DNA from: Schaalia cardiffensis
Lineage (GTDB): Bacteria > Actinomycetota > Actinomycetes > Actinomycetales > Actinomycetaceae
Direction: 5' to 3'
DNA length: 64,000 nucleotides
NCBI RefSeq assembly: GCF_016405145.1
Contig: NZ_JAEKIA010000008.1
Location: forward strand, 46,257 to 110,256
In this document: positions 27,756 through 35,645 of the stretch, piece by piece
Layout of the letters: each line of letters starts with the position of its first letter
Numbering within the stretch: the stretch's first letter is position 1
Notes under the pieces: generated by a model
Seen by the model: only the letters and a program-made list of their open reading frames with translations
The model's database searches: none
Told to the model about the DNA's origin: nothing
Program-made: the position numbers and the translations under genes

Positions 27756-28871
27756 CTAGTAGAGCCAGGCTCCTGAAGGGCTGAAGTAGTACCAGGTACC
27801 ACCGATTTTCACCCAGCCGGTCGCCATCGCACCACCGGAATGGAAGTAGTACCAGGAACCGCCAAGCCACACCCACCCGGTCGCCATCGCACCACCGGAA
27901 TGGAAGTAGTACCAGGAACCGCCAATCCACGCCCACCCGGTCGCCATCGCACCATTACCATGGAAGTAGTACCAGTTACCACCAATCCACGCCCACCCGG
28001 TGACCATCGCACCATTGGAGCCGAGGTAATACCACGTTCCGTCATACTCCTGGTGCCACCCGATGTGCATTCGAGTTGTTCCTTCTTGGAAGAAGTACCA
28101 CTTGCCCCAGATGAGATGCCATCCTCTCGCGAGACTGGCATCGCCTGTCGTCCAGTACCAATATCCATCAACAAAGTGCCAGCCGGTGTAGGCGTTCCAG
28201 TTGTTATCGGTGAAGATCCAGTCGTGCACCGATTGGATCCATCGCCCTGTGCCATCCGCTGAGGGCACGCCGTTGGGATAGCTGTAATACGTATTGATGG
28301 CGTCCTGAGGAACGTTCACCGCAACAGTGGTCTCCGGATGCGGCTCCAAATCAATGATCTGCGCCTCTTGCCAGTAGAACATCGTTCCTGGGTAGTAGAT
28401 CAGCGCTGAGCTCGTTGAAAACCAGTTGCCGTCGAGCGTGATGTCCTTTCTAAAGTCAATGGCCAAGCGGTATTGCCCCGAGGGGATTCCAGTCATTGTG
28501 ACGTGCCCCGTAGACGGGTTGATCTTCTTCGAAGGGTGAGGAGCGCCCGGATACGAATGAACCGGGATGAGACTCGCATAGGCGTTTGCGAGCCACTGAG
28601 GATTCGTCCCCGCTGGGAGCTTCACCGTGACGCTCAACGTTCTAGTGGCCCTGCTGTCTTGCGCATCGGGCGATACGATCTCCTGCGGTGTCAGCGAAGG
28701 ATCCTCAGATTGCACTGATTGCGCATCTAACTGATCCTCCCCGTCCACAGGCAGCATCTGCCCACCCGGCGTTGCGTTCGCCTGACTGGGAATAACCATG
28801 GCGACGACGACGAACAACAATATGGCGACTCGAAGGAGCGAGCGCCCAAACGAACGAGTAACAGCAGACAT
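27756..28871 (-). CDS. Secreted protein with near-identical wall-binding repeats
   Basis: 371 residues. A signal peptide (SLLRVAILLFVVVAMVIPSQANA, about 10-34) leads into an N-terminal domain with a beta-sandwich look (RTLSVTVKLPAGTNPQWL to about 190), possibly carbohydrate- or protein-binding, then eight aromatic repeats. The last four (GAMATGWxWxGGxWYYFHSG) have a period of exactly 60 bases and are almost identical at DNA level (27785-28025), a sign of recent expansion. The ATG at 28871 follows GAGGAG. Function beyond wall attachment is unknown. Confidence 0.88.
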   Translation of the reverse strand: MSAVTRSFGRSLLRVAILLFVVVAMVIPSQANATPGGQMLPVDGEDQLDAQSVQSEDPSLTPQEIVSPDAQDSRATRTLSVTVKLPAGTNPQWLANAYASLIPVHSYPGAPHPSKKINPSTGHVTMTGIPSGQYRLAIDFRKDITLDGNWFSTSSALIYYPGTMFYWQEAQIIDLEPHPETTVAVNVPQDAINTYYSYPNGVPSADGTGRWIQSVHDWIFTDNNWNAYTGWHFVDGYWYWTTGDASLARGWHLIWGKWYFFQEGTTRMHIGWHQEYDGTWYYLGSNGAMVTGWAWIGGNWYYFHGNGAMATGWAWIGGSWYYFHSGGAMATGWVWLGGSWYYFHSGGAMATGWVKIGGTWYYFSPSGAWLY

Positions 28872-29040
28872 GACCACTCCTCACGCAAAAGCAGATCCCT
28901 TTATCACAGTACGCACTTACCAAGCAACTTACTAGATGCATCTCACATCCAGGAATGCGAAGAGTGTGTACCTTCGTGCTGTACACTCCGCGACGAACAG
29001 CTCGGAAGCGTCCAGTAGTACCTGTGAGGAGCGGAAACGG

Positions 29041-29802
29041 TTACATATGCGGGACGGTTCGCATGACGCGGCGCGTCGCCCAGCGCGGAGCGATTTTCAT
29101 CGCTGCCATCGCAACCTTGAAAACCGGAGTCGGGGTGATGATGACCCTGGCACGGCGCACCGCGTCGAGAGCCTCTGCGCAGACCTGCTCGGGTGTTGCC
29201 ATTGCCGATGCGGGCGCATGGGATACGTCGACGCCCGCGTTTTCAAAGAAAGCAGTCTTCACCGGTCCCGGACACACAACCGTGGCAGTGACGCCCGTAC
29301 CTCGAAGCTCCTCCGACAAACCCTCAGTGAAAGCCACAACCCAGGCCTTGTGCGCCGAGTAGGTGCCCGCCCCCGTCCTCGATGCGACCGAAGCGACATT
29401 GAGGATCGCACCTCGTCCGCGAGCGCGCATCGCCCGAGCCGCATGGTGGCTGAGAATCATGACAGCGCGAACCATCACATCTAATCCGCCCAGCTCAGCA
29501 GCAAGATCATTGTCCGGGAAGGGCTTGCCGAGTCCGAAACCCGCGTTGTTCACGAGCAATCCGACCGGGGCTGTTTCTTGGTCGATGCGCGCCGCAACAC
29601 GCTCGCAGTCTTCAAGCTTCGACAGGTCAGCGACGATCACTTCGGCTTTGACGTTCGCGATCTGGCGGAGACTATCAGCGAGCGCGTTGAGCAGCTTCTC
29701 TCGTCTCGCAACGAGGACGAGGTCGTGGCCTGCAGCGGCGAGTTGCCAGCAAAACTCCTCGCCGAGGCCGGAGGTCGCACCAGTGACAAGAGCAGTTCCC
29801 AT
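29041..29802 (-). CDS. Short-chain dehydrogenase/reductase
   Basis: 253 residues, classical SDR size. The nucleotide-binding loop TGATSGLGEEF is at 6-16, NNAG near 86, the catalytic Ser in ILNVASVASRTG and the Y-x-x-x-K pair in YSAHKAWVVAF near 152. The protein resembles the YqjQ/DltE-like oxidoreductases; substrate unknown. The start ATG at 29802 gives the typical MGTALVTGATSG N-terminus. Immediately upstream this start region is repeated (see the duplication entry), so the open frame continues artificially to 30069. Confidence 0.9.
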   Translation of the reverse strand: MGTALVTGATSGLGEEFCWQLAAAGHDLVLVARREKLLNALADSLRQIANVKAEVIVADLSKLEDCERVAARIDQETAPVGLLVNNAGFGLGKPFPDNDLAAELGGLDVMVRAVMILSHHAARAMRARGRGAILNVASVASRTGAGTYSAHKAWVVAFTEGLSEELRGTGVTATVVCPGPVKTAFFENAGVDVSHAPASAMATPEQVCAEALDAVRRARVIITPTPVFKVAMAAMKIAPRWATRRVMRTVPHM

Positions 29803-29878
29803 GCAAGAAGGGTACGTCGCAGACCCCTTATGCGCCCTCCGATATGCGCCGACAGTTCCCATGCGAGAAGGGTGCGTC
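29793..29878 (-). repeat. Duplication of the SDR gene start
   Basis: The sequence around the start codon, CGTACCCTTCTTGCATGGGA on the minus strand, recurs about 60 bases upstream as CGCACCCTTCTCGCATGGGA followed by actg. The translated copies read YPSCMGTA and HPSRMGTV. This is a gene-start counterpart of the stop-codon repeats elsewhere in the window. Confidence 0.75.
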
Positions 29879-30185
29879 TCTCGCGGTTTTAGGACGCAAC
29901 AAGGTCCTCTTGGCGAAGGATGGAAAAGCAGCGAAACACGTGAAATAGTAGGGGCGGATCTCAACAGGCTAAGAATTGGAACGCCAAGTGGAGTGGCGAG
30001 TGGAGTACCAAGTGGAGTTCCGGCCGGGGAAGCGAGTGGGACATGCAGGCTAGCGCGTTTGCAATCCACAGGCTGCGGCTATCCACAATTCTGGGACAGT
30101 GGTTTCCCTTCGATACAGCACGCCGACTACATTGACACGAGGAGATCCTGACACCAGGTGATCTGCAAATGGAAGGGGAAAGGCA
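29879..30185. other. Divergent intergenic region with a 12-bp repeat
   Basis: Units CCAAGTGGAGTG, GCGAGTGGAGTA and CCAAGTGGAGTT lie in tandem at 29984-30019, followed by weaker copies to about 30043. The region must hold promoters for the SDR and the DUF2339-like gene; GGAAGGGGAAAGG at about 30171-30182 is the ribosome site of the latter. No gene is visible. Confidence 0.6.
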
Positions 30186-32831
30186 ATGGCCAATGGCGAG
30201 GACACCTCTCCCGAGAGGATTCAATCGCTTGAAGAACGGGTCGAAGCTCTTGTGACCCGAGTCGACGCCCTGCTGTGCCATCTGGAAGGCTCAGGAGCTA
30301 CACTCTCGATTCCCAGCAGCGCGCGAGTTGATGTCCCATCCTCTGCTTCTCACTGCGCGATGAGCCATGCTGTTCCTCAGCCTTCATTCCAAGCTCCAAT
30401 TACCCCACAGCCCTCAGCTTCGATTCACACTCAGGCTCCTGTTGCGGCCACTCCAGCTCAAGTCCCAATCCCCTCGACTCCGCTTCAAGCCCAGGCTCCA
30501 CTTCCGGCCACTCCAGCTCAAGTCCCAATCCCCTCGACTCCGCTTCAAGCCCAGGCTCCACTTCCGGCCACCGCGCCGACTCTGGCTCCTGCGCCGGTCC
30601 GCACTCAATCTCCCCCTGTCCCACAATCTCCAGTAGCTCCTCGGGGACAGGGATCGCACCTCCCCAAGGGCCAAGTACCTCCGGCCGTCAAGGGCACGAT
30701 GATGCCTTCACTGAAGGATGCGAGTTCCTCGCGCCTCATCGTCCTCCTCCTCTCAGGCCTCGCCGCGCTCCTCGTCATCCTTGCGGCAACCAGTTTGATC
30801 GCCCTCCTCTGGGACTCCATTCCGAACTGGGTGAAGGTCTTGACTCTTGGACTCGTTGCGATTGCTATGACCGCATCGGGAGCTCTTTGGCACAAACGGG
30901 AAGCGCACCCCAGCATTCCGCCGGCAACTCTGACGGGAATTGGCACCGGACTCGGTTATCTCACAGGAATTGGAGCGGCACTTCTCGAGGTTCTGCCGCC
31001 AATCGGGGCATTCCTCGTGCTGCTCGTCTGGACGATCGCAACCACCGCTTTGGCAACCCTCAGCAAGATGCCCTTCACCCTGATCGCAACCGCGATCGGC
31101 GGCGTTTTGACCCTATCCCTCCTGTACTCGCATGCACTCGGGCACCCCTCCCAGGCTCTCCTCGTCGAGGGGCTCATCCTCGCCTATTCCGCAGCTTGCC
31201 TCGTATCCTCGACGATCGCGTCCCGTCCACTCCACGGTGCTTTCAAGCGGTGGACCATTGCTTCTTCAGCGGCTGCCACCGTACCCGCGTTGCTCTTCGT
31301 TCCGGTCGAAGCCTCCTCCAAGCAGTCCTCCCTTGGCACATACATCATGAGCATCGCGTTGGCCGTCCTCGCCCTTGTAACCGTCGCCTTCCTCGTGCGC
31401 GAACCTGAACAGCGCGAATGGCAATGGGTATGGACCCTCGCCCCGCTCGTCGTCATCATCTCCTACCTTTCACTGACGAGCATTGCGGCAACTGAAGAAG
31501 AACGACTCTTCCTCTCCCTCGTTCATTTCCTTCTCTGCCTTGGTCTTATCGGCTTTGCCGCTACACCTAAACTCTCCGGCCCCGTCAAGGGGTTCGCCGA
31601 ATACGCGCTGCTCGCCCCGCCGATCTTCTTTCCCCTCCTCGACGAGGTCGGTGTCGTGACCATCACGACCGCTTCCTACAAGACGCTAGTGGACTGCGCG
31701 GCTTGGTTCGTGATTCTTGCCTGCGCAGCACTTGCCACTCAACAGCGTTCTTCCTCTTTCCTCGTGATTCTCCCGATTGTCGCGCTCTATCGGAGCTTCG
31801 ACTTCACGATGGAGACCTTCTCCGTAATCTTCATCATCCTCACCCTACTCATTGCGACGGTCCTCATCGACCGCGCCCTTAAAGCTCTCCCATGGCAGCG
31901 CGCCTTCGCCATGTGGCTCGGCATCTTCGGCCTCATCTTCAAGGTTCCTTGGGAGATCGTGTCTCAGATCCCCAAACACAGCACCTACAGGAATGCCCTC
32001 GAAGTCTCCGTCATCTTCCTTGTCTTCCTCGTGGTTGCTCTTCTCTTGATCCTCGGATTGGCGACCCCGAACATCGGTCCGGCCGATCTGTGGATGGGGC
32101 GACGACTCATCTTCTCCTCCACAGCTGGAGACAGTGCTGCGACTTCACGCACCACGAGCTTCTCCCCAGCTTCTCCTGCGCCCATGTCGGCGGCTCCTGC
32201 CACAGGATTCGGGCAACCTCCAGGGATGCCGAGACGCGAATCCGGGGGAGTTTTCGCTCCACTCAGCGTACTGATGACTCTGTTCTTCGTTTCGAGCGTG
32301 ACATACATACTGCCTTTGATGCTTCTTAGCTCCGTCTGGAATTTCCTTTTCGGACTGCCCTCAGCATCCTCCACTCCGCTTGACCTTGTGGTTTCCCTCG
32401 GCATGCTGATTCTCGCGCTCGCCTTCGTCCTAGCGATGAAGTCCTACGCCACCCACTCGCTCTACGGGATCCTCATCCCCTTAGTCCTTGTCTCTGTCGT
32501 CTGGCAAGCATTCAATGTGATTCGAGCCCTCGACAATGCGCCGTGGGTCGCGACTCTCATGGTTCTGCTTGTTGGCGCTGCAGCCATCGTGTTGGGCTTC
32601 AGGTGGAAAGCACCGAATATGCGGCTCACTTCTCTGGTGATCGTCATCATTGCGGTCTTCAAACTCTCACTCATTGACACGGGCTTCAACGATTCGATTT
32701 CACGAGTCCTCTCCCTGCTCATTGCTGGCCTGATCTGTTTCGCCCTTTCCGTCCTCTATTCGAAGCTCAGCGCTAAGGCTCGGGCGAAAGAGACTCTCCC
32801 CTCGGAATATTTCGTCGCGCCAGGTTCTTAG
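30186..32831 (+). CDS. Large polytopic membrane protein, DUF2339-like
   Basis: 881 residues. A short coiled coil at about 12-35 (SLEERVEALVTRVDALLCHL) precedes a Pro/Ala/Gln-rich linker (about 40-170) and then some 20-24 membrane segments to the C-terminus, interrupted by a Ser/Pro/Ala-rich loop near 655-700. This layout is that of DUF2339 membrane proteins, whose function is unknown. The linker contains an exact 60-base duplication (ATPAQVPIPSTPLQAQAPLP twice). The start ATG at 30186 has a purine-rich site upstream. Confidence 0.78.
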   Translation: MANGEDTSPERIQSLEERVEALVTRVDALLCHLEGSGATLSIPSSARVDVPSSASHCAMSHAVPQPSFQAPITPQPSASIHTQAPVAATPAQVPIPSTPLQAQAPLPATPAQVPIPSTPLQAQAPLPATAPTLAPAPVRTQSPPVPQSPVAPRGQGSHLPKGQVPPAVKGTMMPSLKDASSSRLIVLLLSGLAALLVILAATSLIALLWDSIPNWVKVLTLGLVAIAMTASGALWHKREAHPSIPPATLTGIGTGLGYLTGIGAALLEVLPPIGAFLVLLVWTIATTALATLSKMPFTLIATAIGGVLTLSLLYSHALGHPSQALLVEGLILAYSAACLVSSTIASRPLHGAFKRWTIASSAAATVPALLFVPVEASSKQSSLGTYIMSIALAVLALVTVAFLVREPEQREWQWVWTLAPLVVIISYLSLTSIAATEEERLFLSLVHFLLCLGLIGFAATPKLSGPVKGFAEYALLAPPIFFPLLDEVGVVTITTASYKTLVDCAAWFVILACAALATQQRSSSFLVILPIVALYRSFDFTMETFSVIFIILTLLIATVLIDRALKALPWQRAFAMWLGIFGLIFKVPWEIVSQIPKHSTYRNALEVSVIFLVFLVVALLLILGLATPNIGPADLWMGRRLIFSSTAGDSAATSRTTSFSPASPAPMSAAPATGFGQPPGMPRRESGGVFAPLSVLMTLFFVSSVTYILPLMLLSSVWNFLFGLPSASSTPLDLVVSLGMLILALAFVLAMKSYATHSLYGILIPLVLVSVVWQAFNVIRALDNAPWVATLMVLLVGAAAIVLGFRWKAPNMRLTSLVIVIIAVFKLSLIDTGFNDSISRVLSLLIAGLICFALSVLYSKLSAKARAKETLPSEYFVAPGS
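30445..30571 (+). repeat. Exact in-frame 60-bp tandem duplication
   Basis: Inside the DUF2339-like gene, the 60 bases starting at CGGCCACTCCAGCTCAAGTC are repeated without change, so the period is 60 from about 30445 to 30571. It adds 20 residues to a disordered linker and keeps the frame. Confidence 0.95.
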
Positions 32832-33323
32832 GCCGTAGCGAGCGCTGCGATCCCACCAGGTGCGGCGAACATGCCGACTGCTGCGGGCATGCCAGGCGGA
32901 GCCGCAGTACCAGGCGCTGTGAGCATCCCGGATGCTGCGGCAGTAGTTGGCGCTGCGGCATGCCGGGCGCTGCGGCAGTAGTTGGCGCTGTGGTCCCACT
33001 AGGTGCAGCGCGCATGCCGAGTGCTGCAGCCGTACCAGGTGCAATGAATGCGCCCGCTCCCGTTCCTTCGTCCAAGACTGCGAATACGCCTTGGTCCACC
33101 TGCACCGGGCGCCACACCTGCACTGTGTCCTGTACCCCCTCCAACCACCTTGAACACATCGGCACCCGTACTCGCCCCAGGTACTTCGAACACACCAGGA
33201 GCCACACCCGCGCAAGGTTCTACACCCACGCAAGGCGCACACCCACGCAAGGCGAAGTTCCCCAAAGATAATGCGAGCTTTCCCGGCGCGCCAATAGATA
33301 GTGAGGGTCGATAGGGTTGAGGG
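32832..33323 (+). repeat. Degenerate GC-rich repeat field resembling a Pro/Ala-rich linker
   Basis: From 32862 to about 33060, units such as GCGGCAGTAGTTGGCGCTGC (twice, 26-30 apart) and catgccgNNtgctgcNgc recur; translated in shifting frames they read VPGAxxxPxAAAV, AVVGAVVPLGAA and similar. From 33170 to 33260, CACACCCACGCAAGGCG-type units recur. There is no continuous frame with start and ribosome site. It could be a decayed repeat-rich coding segment or an intergenic array like others here. Confidence 0.55.
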
Positions 33324-34121
33324 ATGAAGTTCGCAACCTGGAACGTTAACTCGATCCGTACTCGCGTCGACCGTGTCATTGCCTTCCTCGAACGCTCCGA
33401 GGTCGATGTGCTCGCAATGCAGGAAATCAAGTGCACACCCGAACAGTTCCCGATTGAGCCCTTCACCGCCGCCGGGTACGAAGTCGCAATCCACGGCCTC
33501 AATCAGTGGAATGGCGTGGCCATTGCCTCGCGACTGCCGATCGTGAAAGTCCAGGATCATTTCGCAGATCAACCAGGATTCGGCGAACCCAAAGTCGTGG
33601 AAGCGCGCGCCCTCGGCGTCACACTTCGAGGCGAGAACGAAAAGGAAACCTGCATCTGGAGCCTGTACGTGCCCAATGGGCGCGAACTTGACCACCCGCA
33701 CTACGCGTACAAGCTCGACTGGTTGCGCAAGCTTCGAAGCGACGCGCAATCCTGGCTCGCCGCCGACCCGAAAGCCCGCATCGCAATGGTGGGCGATTGG
33801 AACGTCGCCCCTTTCGACGAGGACGTCTGGGATATGAGCGCATTCGATGGAGCGACCCACGTCTCCGAACCCGAACGACAAGCCTTCTTCGCCTTCGCTG
33901 AAGACGGGTGGACTGAAGTGACTCGTGATCGCGTCACGAACTACACCTTCTGGGACTACCAGCGCCTGCGTTTCCCGAAGAACGAGGGAATGCGCATCGA
34001 CTTCGTGTACGCCTCCCCCGCCCTCGCTCCCTCAGTTTCTGCCGCGCAGATCGACCGTAACGAACGCAAAGGCAAGGGAGCTTCCGATCACGTTCCTGTG
34101 ATCATCATCCTCAAGGATTGA
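33324..34121 (+). CDS. xth: Exodeoxyribonuclease III (AP endonuclease family)
   Basis: DNA repair nuclease acting at abasic sites and 3' blocked ends; 265 residues. Motifs of the exonuclease-endonuclease-phosphatase fold: WNVNSIR (6-12), QEIKC with metal-binding Glu34, SLYVPNGRE with the catalytic Tyr, GDWNVAP (about 154-160), and C-terminal MRIDFVYAS and SDHVPVII with the catalytic Asp-His pair. Start ATG at 33324 with GGGTTGAGGG upstream. Alone in its transcription unit. Confidence 0.94.
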   Translation: MKFATWNVNSIRTRVDRVIAFLERSEVDVLAMQEIKCTPEQFPIEPFTAAGYEVAIHGLNQWNGVAIASRLPIVKVQDHFADQPGFGEPKVVEARALGVTLRGENEKETCIWSLYVPNGRELDHPHYAYKLDWLRKLRSDAQSWLAADPKARIAMVGDWNVAPFDEDVWDMSAFDGATHVSEPERQAFFAFAEDGWTEVTRDRVTNYTFWDYQRLRFPKNEGMRIDFVYASPALAPSVSAAQIDRNERKGKGASDHVPVIIILKD

Positions 34122-34438
34122 CCGCGATCCAAGGGCTGTGATTGTTGAGGCAAATTCAAGGCCAAGAAATGCACCCCGCCCCTGGACATGCGCCCGCGCC
34201 ACCATGGCTGAAGGTGTCGATGGTCTTCAGCGCCCCCGCCCCTGGATATGGGTCCGCACCCTTGGACATGCGCCCCACCCTCGTCGAATCATCGATCAGA
34301 ACTCCGGTTCCCACGTCAAACATGCCTGCGCGCCCGATCTTCAAACAGGCCCTCGACCTCGGCCAGGCCCGGCCCGGCCCAACCCAGGACATACGCCCCG
34401 TCCTCGTTCATGTACGAGGCTCGACGCAGGGCTCTTCC
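34122..34438. repeat. Convergent intergenic region with C-rich repeats
   Basis: Between xth and the serine hydrolase. Units like GCCCCTGGACATGCGCCC occur near 34180, 34240 and 34260, and aggcccggcccggcccaaccc near 34367 with later aggacatacgccccgtcctc. No gene or clear terminator hairpin is visible. Confidence 0.6.
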
Positions 34439-35239
34439 TTAGCGAAGGATGAGGGCGAGGAGCTCTTCGTTCATAGCGCTCCAATGCTCCTTATGCCAGG
34501 CACCGAATTTCTCTGTTCCGAGGAACGCGCAGGTCGCGCCATGTGTGCGGTCAACCCAGAGGAATGAGCCCGAGACTCCGAAATGCCCGACGGTGCCCGC
34601 GGGGAAGCTCGGCCCGGTCCAATGGGGGTTCTTGTTCCCCCTGATCTCGATGCCCAGTCCCCAGGGGCACGGAGCGTGACGCCCGTAGCCGGGCACCACG
34701 CCGGCGAGCTCCAGGAATTGAGGAGTCATGGCCTCTTGCGCGAGCTCGGGCGAAATCAGGGTCGGTTCCAGCATTTCGCGGCCGAGGATCAGCAAGTCTT
34801 CGACAGATGCCACGCCCGCCCACGCGGGTGAGTCCACGAGTTCGGCGGTCGTCATTCCCAGGGGTTCGAACACCGCTTCTTCGATCCAACGCTCGATCGG
34901 AGAACCGCTCGCCTCCTCGAGCACCTCTCCAAGGACCTCGAATCCCGCATTCGAATACACCCGGCGTTTAGCGACGCTGAACTGGGGTTCGCGCGATTCG
35001 TAGGGCAGGCCCGAGGCGTGTGCGAGCAGATGCCGGATTGTCGAGCCTTCCGGCCCAGCCGGATCATCGAGTGAGCACAATCCGCGTTCAACGGCCACCA
35101 GAGCCGACCATGCGGTACACAGTTTCGTCACCGACGCCAAAGGGTAGCGCTTCGAAAGATCTCCCTGCTCGTGAATGATTTTACCTCCAGCCCACAGGGC
35201 GAGTGCGTGAGGGAAGGGAATATCGATTGAGAGCGCCAC
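34439..35239 (-). CDS. Serine hydrolase of the beta-lactamase / class C penicillin-binding fold
   Basis: 266 residues without a signal peptide, so probably cytoplasmic. The active-site SxxK is SVTK (36-39, in YPLASVTKLCTAW), the second motif is YSN in RRVYSNAGFEVLGEVLEE, and the third is HFG in TVGHFGVSGS. This set marks esterase/carboxypeptidase-like relatives of AmpC; a true beta-lactamase role is not implied. The GTG at 35239 is chosen because GGAAGGAG lies five bases before it; an ATG five codons earlier is less well placed. Confidence 0.85.
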   Translation of the reverse strand: MALSIDIPFPHALALWAGGKIIHEQGDLSKRYPLASVTKLCTAWSALVAVERGLCSLDDPAGPEGSTIRHLLAHASGLPYESREPQFSVAKRRVYSNAGFEVLGEVLEEASGSPIERWIEEAVFEPLGMTTAELVDSPAWAGVASVEDLLILGREMLEPTLISPELAQEAMTPQFLELAGVVPGYGRHAPCPWGLGIEIRGNKNPHWTGPSFPAGTVGHFGVSGSFLWVDRTHGATCAFLGTEKFGAWHKEHWSAMNEELLALILR

Positions 35240-35433
35240 TGTGGCTCCTTCCATGGGGCGTTGGCTCCATTCACGATAGCCGAGCGACCCGGCGAGTCCA
35301 CGACAGGCGCCCCCGTGCCCGACGCTCCTGCCCGACAGATCCCGCACCCTTGTCCATCAGGGCCCCACGCTCGCCTGACCACGCACCCCCTGCCCACCAC
35401 GCTCCCCCTCGCAAAAGGAGGCGATCACGACAA
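35240..35433. other. Intergenic region upstream of the serine hydrolase
   Basis: C-rich sequence with several cacgc/ccctgccca repeats. No promoter motif is clear and no gene is seen. Confidence 0.35.
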
Positions 35434-35457
35434 GTGGAGGGGATATAACCCCTCCAC
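35434..35457 (-). terminator. Hairpin downstream of clpB
   Basis: GTGGAGGGG (35434-35442) pairs with CCCCTCCAC (35449-35457) around ATATAA. It is about 160 bases past the clpB stop, beyond the repeat array, and is followed on the minus strand by ttgtcgtgatcg. Confidence 0.6.
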
Positions 35458-35532
35458 ACACCGCCAAACCCTCCACACACAATCAAGGAACGAGAAAGGG
35501 GCCCAGCCGGGCGCGGATGACGCGCCTGACTG

Positions 35533-35645
35533 GGCCCGAGAGCACTACCCATCGGCCTCACTCAGCCCAAGGACTCCCCATCAGCCTCATTCAGCCCGAG
35601 CACTGCTCATCAGCCTCGCTCAGCCCAAACACTCTTCTTCAACCT
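35533..35645 (-). repeat. 29-bp repeat copied from the clpB 3' end
   Basis: Read on the minus strand, the last coding part TGGGCGAGGTTGAAGAAGAG is followed by three further units of about 29 bases, each starting TGGGCTGA or GGGCTGA, where the first TGA is the clpB stop codon: TGGGCTGAGCGAGGCTGATG, GGGCTGAATGAGGCTGATGG and TGGGCTGAGTGAGGCCGATG. The in-gene unit lacks five bases present in the others, which include the stop. Confidence 0.85.

Noticed and set aside
27785..28060. CRISPR-like 60-base periodicity
   Set aside because: It is in frame inside a gene and encodes aromatic wall-binding repeats.
32700..33881. 393-codon minus-strand frame
   Set aside because: Antisense to xth and across a repeat field; no family resemblance.
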